Part shown: one piece after another, positions 58,758-64,000 of the stretch
Numbering within the stretch: the first letter of the stretch is position 1
Layout: the number at the start of each line of letters is the position of its first letter
Origin: an uncultured Bacteroidales bacterium
GTDB lineage: Bacteria > Bacteroidota > Bacteroidia > Bacteroidales > UBA932
Reading direction: 5' to 3'
Length of the DNA stretch: 64,000 bases
Assembly: GCA_905233345.1 (NCBI GenBank)
Contig: CAJODQ010000014.1
Coordinates: forward strand, 1 to 64,000
Made by a program: the position numbers and the translations under genes
The notes under the pieces: model-generated
The model's database searches: none
Told to the model about the DNA's origin: nothing
What the model saw: the letters and a program-made list of their open reading frames with translations, nothing else

Positions 58758-60272
58758 GATGCCGTCGAGGGCGGAGGAGACGATGCCACCGGCATAGCCG
58801 GCGCCTTCGCCGCAGGGATAGAGACCCGGGAGACCGGGCACGGACATCGTTTCCGGATCGCGCACGATGCGCACCGGGGACGATGTTCTCGATTCGGTGC
58901 CCAGGACCAGGGCATCGTTCGTATAATAACCTTTCATCTTGCGGTCGAAGGCCGCAAAAGCTACACGCAAGCGCTCGAAAACCGGCACGGGCAACAACTC
59001 ATACAGCGGCGCGTTGATGGCGCCCGGCTGATACGAAGTGCGCGGCAGCCCCTGCGAGTCTTTTTTGCGGCAGAAATCCACCAGCCGCTGGGCCGGCGCC
59101 TGCAGCGAGCCCGAAAAATCGAACATGGCCCGCTCCACCGCGTGCTGGAACTCCAGCAGCGCGAACACCCCGTGGCGGTCGAAGTCCGGCACGTCGCCCG
59201 GCTCCACCGAGCAGACGATGCCCGCGTTGGCCCAGGGCGAGTTGCGCATCGAGTTGGACATGCCGTTGAGCACCACCTCCCCTGCCTCCGTGGCCGAGGG
59301 CACCAAGATGCCGCCCGGGCACATGCAGAACGAGAAGACCCCGCGGCCCTCCACCTGCTCCACCAGCGCGTATTCCGCCGCCGGCATGCCCGGCTGAAAC
59401 TTGCCGTGATACTGGATTTTGTTGATGAGCGACTGCGGATGCTCCGCCCGGACGCCCAGCGCGAAACCCTTGGCTTCCAGCGCCCAGCCCTTCGAGGCGA
59501 AGAGCCGGTAGATGTCGTGCGACGAGTGGCCCGTGGCAAGGATGACCTGCGGCGCCTCGTAGACCGCGCCGCCTGCGCACAGCACTTTCCAGCCATGCCG
59601 GCACCCGTCCGAAACGGGCTGCAGATCCACCACTTTTTCATCGAAATGATACTCCCCGCCGTGATCCTCAATGCAGTGGCGAATGCCCTCCACGATGCGC
59701 GGGAGCGCGTCGCTGCCGATGTGCGGATGCGCGTCGACCAGGATGCTCGCCTTCGCACCGAAGGCCACCAGCTGGTGCAGGACCTCACGAATGTCACCGC
59801 GTTTGGTGGAACGCGTGTAGAGCTTGCCGTCGGAGAAAGTGCCGGCACCACCTTCCCCGAAGCAATAGTTCGACTCGGGGTTGATGCGCTGCTGCTGGTT
59901 GGCGGCGGCGATGTCGGTTTTGCGCCGGTGCACGTCCTTGCCACGCTCCAGCACCACGGGCCGGCGGCCCTCCATCAGCAGCCGCAGCGCTGCGAACATG
60001 CCGGCGGGCCCGCTGCCCACCACGATCACAGGCTCAGCGCCAGAAACATCCTGATACGCAGGAAGTTGATATTTTTCTAAAGCTTCGCCCTGCGCAACAG
60101 CCTGCACACGGTAGCGGTAGAGGATCTCACCGCGGGCGTCGAGCGAGCGGCGCACGATGCGCACTTCTGCCACCCGTTCGGGCTTGACGCCCAGCGCACG
60201 GCCCGCCGCCTGCCGCAGTTCGGCGTCGGACGGCTCGTGCCGGATGGGAAAAGCGATGTCGAATTCTTTCAT
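58728..60272 (-). CDS. FAD-dependent oxidoreductase (COG2509-type)
   Basis: 514 residues. An N-terminal alpha/beta extension of about 80 residues precedes the FAD-binding VIVVGSGPAGMFAALRL, then YCFGEGGAGTFSDGKLYTR, VILATGHSSHDIYRLF, FCMCPGGILVPSATEAGEVV and C-terminal LYPCGEGAGYAGGIVSSALDG. This is the conserved NAD(P)/FAD-dependent family of unknown substrate. Its ATG overlaps the tsaD stop by one base (TGATG). Confidence 0.88.
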   Translation of the reverse strand: MKEFDIAFPIRHEPSDAELRQAAGRALGVKPERVAEVRIVRRSLDARGEILYRYRVQAVAQGEALEKYQLPAYQDVSGAEPVIVVGSGPAGMFAALRLLMEGRRPVVLERGKDVHRRKTDIAAANQQQRINPESNYCFGEGGAGTFSDGKLYTRSTKRGDIREVLHQLVAFGAKASILVDAHPHIGSDALPRIVEGIRHCIEDHGGEYHFDEKVVDLQPVSDGCRHGWKVLCAGGAVYEAPQVILATGHSSHDIYRLFASKGWALEAKGFALGVRAEHPQSLINKIQYHGKFQPGMPAAEYALVEQVEGRGVFSFCMCPGGILVPSATEAGEVVLNGMSNSMRNSPWANAGIVCSVEPGDVPDFDRHGVFALLEFQHAVERAMFDFSGSLQAPAQRLVDFCRKKDSQGLPRTSYQPGAINAPLYELLPVPVFERLRVAFAAFDRKMKGYYTNDALVLGTESRTSSPVRIVRDPETMSVPGLPGLYPCGEGAGYAGGIVSSALDGILVAAAAAAR

Positions 60273-61300
60273 CAGTCGCCGTATTCGGCGGCACGAGAGC
60301 GCGGCGCGATGTCGAGCGTCGCGAACTGCCCCGCCAGGTATTTGTAGTGGCCCGTGATGGCGATCATGGCCGCATTGTCGGTGGTGAAGCGGAGCTCGGG
60401 CAGGAAGGTTGTCCAGCCGCGCCGTCGGCCCTCCTCTTCAATGCGGTTGCGCAGCCCGCTGTTGGCCGATACACCGCCGGCGATGGCCACCTGCCGGATG
60501 CCGGTCTCCTTCGTGGCCAGGATGAGTTTCTTGAGCAGAATGTCGATCAGGTCTTTCTGGAACGAGGCGCAGAGGTCGGCCTTGTTTTTCTCCAGGAACT
60601 CCGGATCTTCCGCAAGGCGGTCGCGCAGGAAGTAGAGCAGCGAGGTCTTGATGCCGCTGAAACTGTAGTCCAGCCCCGGGATGTTGGGCTTGGCGAAGCG
60701 GAAGCGCTTCTCGTCGCCTTCCTTGGCCAGGCGGTCCACCACGGGGCCGCCGGGATAGCCCAGGCCCATGAGCTTGGCGCATTTGTCGAAGGCCTCACCC
60801 ACCGCGTCGTCGATGGTATGGCCCAGGATCTCGAAGTGCAGCGGGTCGTCGACCCGGACAATCTGCGTATGCCCGCCAGATACCAGCAGGCACAGGAACG
60901 GGAAGTCGGGGCAGCGGTTGTCGCGCCCTTCCACTTTGACGAAGTGCGAGAGGATATGCCCCTGCAGGTGGTTGACTTCGATGATGGGCTTGTCGGTGGC
61001 CAGGGCCAGGCCCTTGGTGAACGAGGTACCCACGAGCAGCGAGCCGAGCAGGCCCGGTCCGCGCGTGAAGGCGATGGCATCCACGTCGGCCATGCCGACG
61101 CCGGCCATTTTCAGGGCTTCGGAGACCACGGGCAGGATGTTCTGCTGGTGGGCGCGCGAGGCCAGCTCCGGGATCACGCCGCCGTAGCGGCGGTGCACTT
61201 CCTGCGAAGCCATCACATTGGACAGCAGATACGTGTCGCGGAGGACGGCCGCAGAGGTGTCGTCACAGGAAGATTCGATGCCTAAAATGGTGAGTGCCAT
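60272..61300 (-). CDS. tsaD: tRNA N6-adenosine threonylcarbamoyltransferase
   Basis: 342 residues from ATG 61300. Transfers threonylcarbamoyl to A37 of ANN-decoding tRNAs with TsaB, TsaC and TsaE. ILGIESSCDDTSAAV, metal-binding VNHLQGHILSH, FLCLLVSGGHTQIV and VAIAGGVSANSGLR are all present. Promoter TACTTTTG at 61320-61327; tamB is divergent. Confidence 0.96.
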   Translation of the reverse strand: MALTILGIESSCDDTSAAVLRDTYLLSNVMASQEVHRRYGGVIPELASRAHQQNILPVVSEALKMAGVGMADVDAIAFTRGPGLLGSLLVGTSFTKGLALATDKPIIEVNHLQGHILSHFVKVEGRDNRCPDFPFLCLLVSGGHTQIVRVDDPLHFEILGHTIDDAVGEAFDKCAKLMGLGYPGGPVVDRLAKEGDEKRFRFAKPNIPGLDYSFSGIKTSLLYFLRDRLAEDPEFLEKNKADLCASFQKDLIDILLKKLILATKETGIRQVAIAGGVSANSGLRNRIEEEGRRRGWTTFLPELRFTTDNAAMIAITGHYKYLAGQFATLDIAPRSRAAEYGD

Positions 61301-61319
61301 GCGTTCACTTAAATTTTCG

Positions 61320-61327
61320 CAAAAGTA
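61320..61327 (-). promoter_or_regulatory. -7 promoter element of tsaD
   Basis: TACTTTTG on the minus strand, 19 bases before the tsaD ATG. Confidence 0.6.
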
Positions 61328-61339
61328 GCAATTATTTCG

Positions 61340-61347
61340 TACATTTG
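61340..61347 (+). promoter_or_regulatory. -7 promoter element of tamB
   Basis: TACATTTG, 16 bases before the ATG at 61364. Confidence 0.6.
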
Positions 61348-61363
61348 TAAGTTTAACGCCCGT

Positions 61364-64000
61364 ATGAAGACTTGGAAAAAGATAGTCCGGCTCCTCGTGC
61401 TGGTGGTGATCCTCCTCCCGGTCGCCGCCATCATCGCCATTCAGATACCGGCCATCCAAACCTTCACCGTCGACAAAGTCGCGGGCGCTCTGACCAAGAA
61501 CATCGACGGCACGGCACACGTGGGGAAAGTCTATTTCTCCTACCCCAACAGCCTCATCCTAAAAGACATCGACCTGATCCAAGGCGCCGACGACACCGTC
61601 GCGCACCTGGGCAAGGTGCTGGTGAAGGTCAAGGCCTCCTCCCTGCTCGGCAGCGAGGCGCGCATCCGCCGCGTCAGCCTGGAGAACGGCTATTTCCGGA
61701 TCCGGCAATACGACGACAGCACCACCAACCTGTCGCGCCTACTCTCGCCCCTGACGCAAAAGGAGCCCAAAGCGCCGAAGGATGAAGCCTCCGGCGGGGG
61801 CATGCGCTGGGATGCCATCAGCCTCGACCGACTGACCGTCAAGCATATCGATTTCTCCGCCGATAGCACCCTGGCCCTGCAGGACATCAACCTCTCAGCC
61901 CGCAACCTCCGCTACGCAGCGGACGGTGCATCGGGGCGCATCGACAACCTCACCCTGCGCAAAGGCGACGAACTGGCCGTCCATGAACTCAGCACCGACA
62001 TCCAATACAGCCCCACCGGCTCCTCGGCACTGCGCAACTTCCGCTACGAGGATGACTATTCGCAGCTCCAGGCCGACTACCTGACCCTCGAATACAACGA
62101 CCTGTCGGACTTCTCCCTGTTCATGGACAAAGTCCAGCTGGGGGCCTCGCTACGCAACACGCGCTTCGACATGCGGAGCCTCCATCCCTTCCTCCCGCAG
62201 CTGCGCGACATGCAGCTCACCGCCACGGTGGAAGGCAAGATCAAGGGCACGGTGTCTGACCTCCAGAGCGACCGGATCCGGGTGGCGACCGGCACCGGGA
62301 AGACCAATATGGACGTCAAGTTCCGGGTCAAAGGCCTCCCCGACATCGACCACACCCAGTTCGACGCGGAAGTGCTCCGCGGCGAAACCACGACGAAAGA
62401 CCTCGACGACTTCGTCGCAGGCCTCTCCCGCCACTACAAGCCAACCACGATTTCCCGTTACGCCCCGGGCGAGAAGATCACGCTCACGGCCAAGGTCAAC
62501 GGCCCCCTCTCCCATCTCCAGTCCCACGCCAAGGTCAACGTGTCGAGCCTGGGACAGGCCGCCGTCGACGCGCTGATCCAACTGAAGAAAGGCCGGCTCG
62601 ACATCGACGGCAAAGCCGCCACCACCGACCTGGAACTGGGCCGCATCCTGGGTATCCCGTCGCTCGGTGCGCTGAACTGCCAGAGCGGCGTGGCCTTCAC
62701 CAGCCACGGGAAAGACGTATCCATCGACATCCAGCCCCTCAACATCGACCATATCCAGTTCAACGGCTATGACTATTCCGGCCTCGTGGCCTCCGGCAGC
62801 TTCCACAACGGCGCCCTCCACGCCAACATCATGAGCCAGGATACGAACGTCGTGGTGGCGGGCCGGGCCGACGCTATCCTGGGCGGAAAAGGAAAGAACA
62901 ACCGCTATGTCGTGGACCTGGACCTCGACCATGTGAACCTGAACGCCATCAACCTCGACAAGCGGGAAGGATCCGCCGTCTCGCTCCGGGTCGACGCCGA
63001 CATCACCCAGACCCCGGACGGCGCTTTCCTGGGCCAGGCGAAGATCGGCGACCTGCAGGCCTTCCTGCCGGGACAGACCTTCCATGTGGGCGACATTGTC
63101 CTCGACTCCCGGGATGAGGACGGACGCTACGCGATTAACCTCGACAGCAAACTGTTCCGGGCCGCCTACGACGGCAACATCTTCGCCACCGACTTCGTCC
63201 ACGAAGCCATCCACCTGCTGTATCAGGACAACCTCGAGCACCTGTTCGGCGGCCAGCACACCCGCAAGGACGACATTCGGAACCCCGAGCAGTACGCCTC
63301 GTTCAACCTGCAGTTCCTCAACCTCAAGCCGCTGACCGACTTCTTCATGCCGACGCTCTTCGTGTCGCCCTACTCCACCGTTCGCAGCTACCTGCTCAAC
63401 GACGAGATCACCATCGACTTGTCGTCGGAGCTCACGGCCTTCGAGAACATCCTGCTCCAGAACCTCCAGCTGCGCTGCCTCACCGAGGGCGAACGCATCC
63501 ACGCTTTTGTCGACGTCGACAAGCTCCAGGCGTCCGGGATGGTGGCCGAGCACATCGACATCGACGCCCAGGCTGATACGGTCATCAACCTGCGGCTGGC
63601 CTTCAACAACGAAGACGGCTCCGACACCCGCGCCACCCTCAATACCCGGGTTTCCTTCCCCGACCCGAAAACCGACATCTACCCGGTCCGCATCGACCTG
63701 CTGCCCTCCGAACTGACCATCGCCGGCCAGCCGTGGGAACTGGCTCCCGCGTCCGTGCGCTACCGCAAGGAAGACATCCGGATCGACGACTTCGCCATCC
63801 GCAACGGCGAGCAGAGCCTGCTGGCGGGCGGCGTCATCGGCCCGGCCCTAACCGATACGGTGCGTCTGATGATGAACGACTTCGACCTGGGCTTCGCCAA
63901 TTCCTTCCTGACCCATCCCCTCAACCTGCAGGGCCTGCTGACCGGCCAGGGAGAGGCTTTCGCCCTGACAGGCCCGGAGAAAGGCATCCTCTTCGACCTG
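61364..64000 (+). CDS. tamB: TamB-like translocation and assembly module protein (partial)
   Basis: The first 879 codons are open to the window end. One N-terminal membrane anchor (KIVRLLVLVVILLPVAAIIAI) is followed by an AsmA-like start (VDKVAGALTKNIDGTAHVGKVYFSYPNSLILKDIDL) and long repetitive beta strands with alternating hydrophobic residues, as in the bridge-like TamB/AsmA proteins that span the periplasm. In Bacteroidota it pairs with TamL (35610-37808 here). Position divergent from tsaD is a usual Bacteroidota order. The C-terminal TamB domain lies beyond the window. Confidence 0.88.
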   Translation, partial: MKTWKKIVRLLVLVVILLPVAAIIAIQIPAIQTFTVDKVAGALTKNIDGTAHVGKVYFSYPNSLILKDIDLIQGADDTVAHLGKVLVKVKASSLLGSEARIRRVSLENGYFRIRQYDDSTTNLSRLLSPLTQKEPKAPKDEASGGGMRWDAISLDRLTVKHIDFSADSTLALQDINLSARNLRYAADGASGRIDNLTLRKGDELAVHELSTDIQYSPTGSSALRNFRYEDDYSQLQADYLTLEYNDLSDFSLFMDKVQLGASLRNTRFDMRSLHPFLPQLRDMQLTATVEGKIKGTVSDLQSDRIRVATGTGKTNMDVKFRVKGLPDIDHTQFDAEVLRGETTTKDLDDFVAGLSRHYKPTTISRYAPGEKITLTAKVNGPLSHLQSHAKVNVSSLGQAAVDALIQLKKGRLDIDGKAATTDLELGRILGIPSLGALNCQSGVAFTSHGKDVSIDIQPLNIDHIQFNGYDYSGLVASGSFHNGALHANIMSQDTNVVVAGRADAILGGKGKNNRYVVDLDLDHVNLNAINLDKREGSAVSLRVDADITQTPDGAFLGQAKIGDLQAFLPGQTFHVGDIVLDSRDEDGRYAINLDSKLFRAAYDGNIFATDFVHEAIHLLYQDNLEHLFGGQHTRKDDIRNPEQYASFNLQFLNLKPLTDFFMPTLFVSPYSTVRSYLLNDEITIDLSSELTAFENILLQNLQLRCLTEGERIHAFVDVDKLQASGMVAEHIDIDAQADTVINLRLAFNNEDGSDTRATLNTRVSFPDPKTDIYPVRIDLLPSELTIAGQPWELAPASVRYRKEDIRIDDFAIRNGEQSLLAGGVIGPALTDTVRLMMNDFDLGFANSFLTHPLNLQGLLTGQGEAFALTGPEKGILFDL

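Overview
This 64 kb window is chromosomal DNA of a high-GC member of the Bacteroidota, most likely order Bacteroidales. The signs are Bacteroidota-type promoters (TAnnTTTG, sometimes with an upstream TTTG), fimbrillin-like, DUF3575 and DUF5119 surface proteins, TamL/TamB, PPi-type phosphofructokinase, plant-type IspG, type B L31 and many SPII lipoproteins. Genus cannot be fixed from the sequence. No rRNA, tRNA, CRISPR or insertion sequence was found.

Region 1 (about 1-12,650) is the accessory island and the main discovery. A minus-strand operon starts at 11,818: DUF3575/OmpA-like protein, DUF5119 lipoprotein, three fimbrillin-like lipoproteins, then a 944-residue fimbrillin fused to an Ig-like and a C-type-lectin-like domain. 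That last gene is the target of a complete diversity-generating retroelement (DGR): variable repeat (VR) 2562-2718, cruciform 2509-2533, a MutS-like/Avd-like accessory gene, template repeat (TR) 1455-1611, and a DGR-type reverse transcriptase. All 20 TR/VR mismatches fall on template adenines. Upstream of the operon, a 169-bp segment bounded by 26-bp inverted repeats carries a consensus promoter and lies next to an Mpi-like serine recombinase gene. In this sequence the promoter points away from the operon, into an intrinsic terminator, so the operon is read here in the OFF orientation. The locus thus appears to combine ON/OFF phase variation with targeted hypermutation of one surface protein.

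Region 2 (12,734-29,562) is housekeeping and envelope genes: a nitroreductase lipoprotein, an ABC exporter, and a long minus-strand run surE-lpxB-dapF-sensor-trkH-recD-like-yugP-DPPIV-methyltransferase-LOG, with many stop/start overlaps. Divergent from surE are gap and a frameshifted 5'-nucleotidase lipoprotein gene.

Region 3 (29,563-47,050) holds a structured intergenic element, trmD, a DUF349 protein, yidC, yggS, tamL, a GH27 alpha-galactosidase, trmH, rfbB (with an 88-bp palindromic insertion in its coding sequence), a lipoprotein, a GH13 enzyme, pfp and ligA.

Region 4 (47,055-64,000) holds yihY, relA/spoT, an Ig-like lipoprotein, a beta-barrel protein, ispG with a shortened insert domain, rpmE2, a DUF4923 protein, glmM, a NamZ-like protein, a zeta-toxin-like kinase, a SlyD-like isomerase, a FAD oxidoreductase, tsaD and the start of tamB, which runs off the window end.
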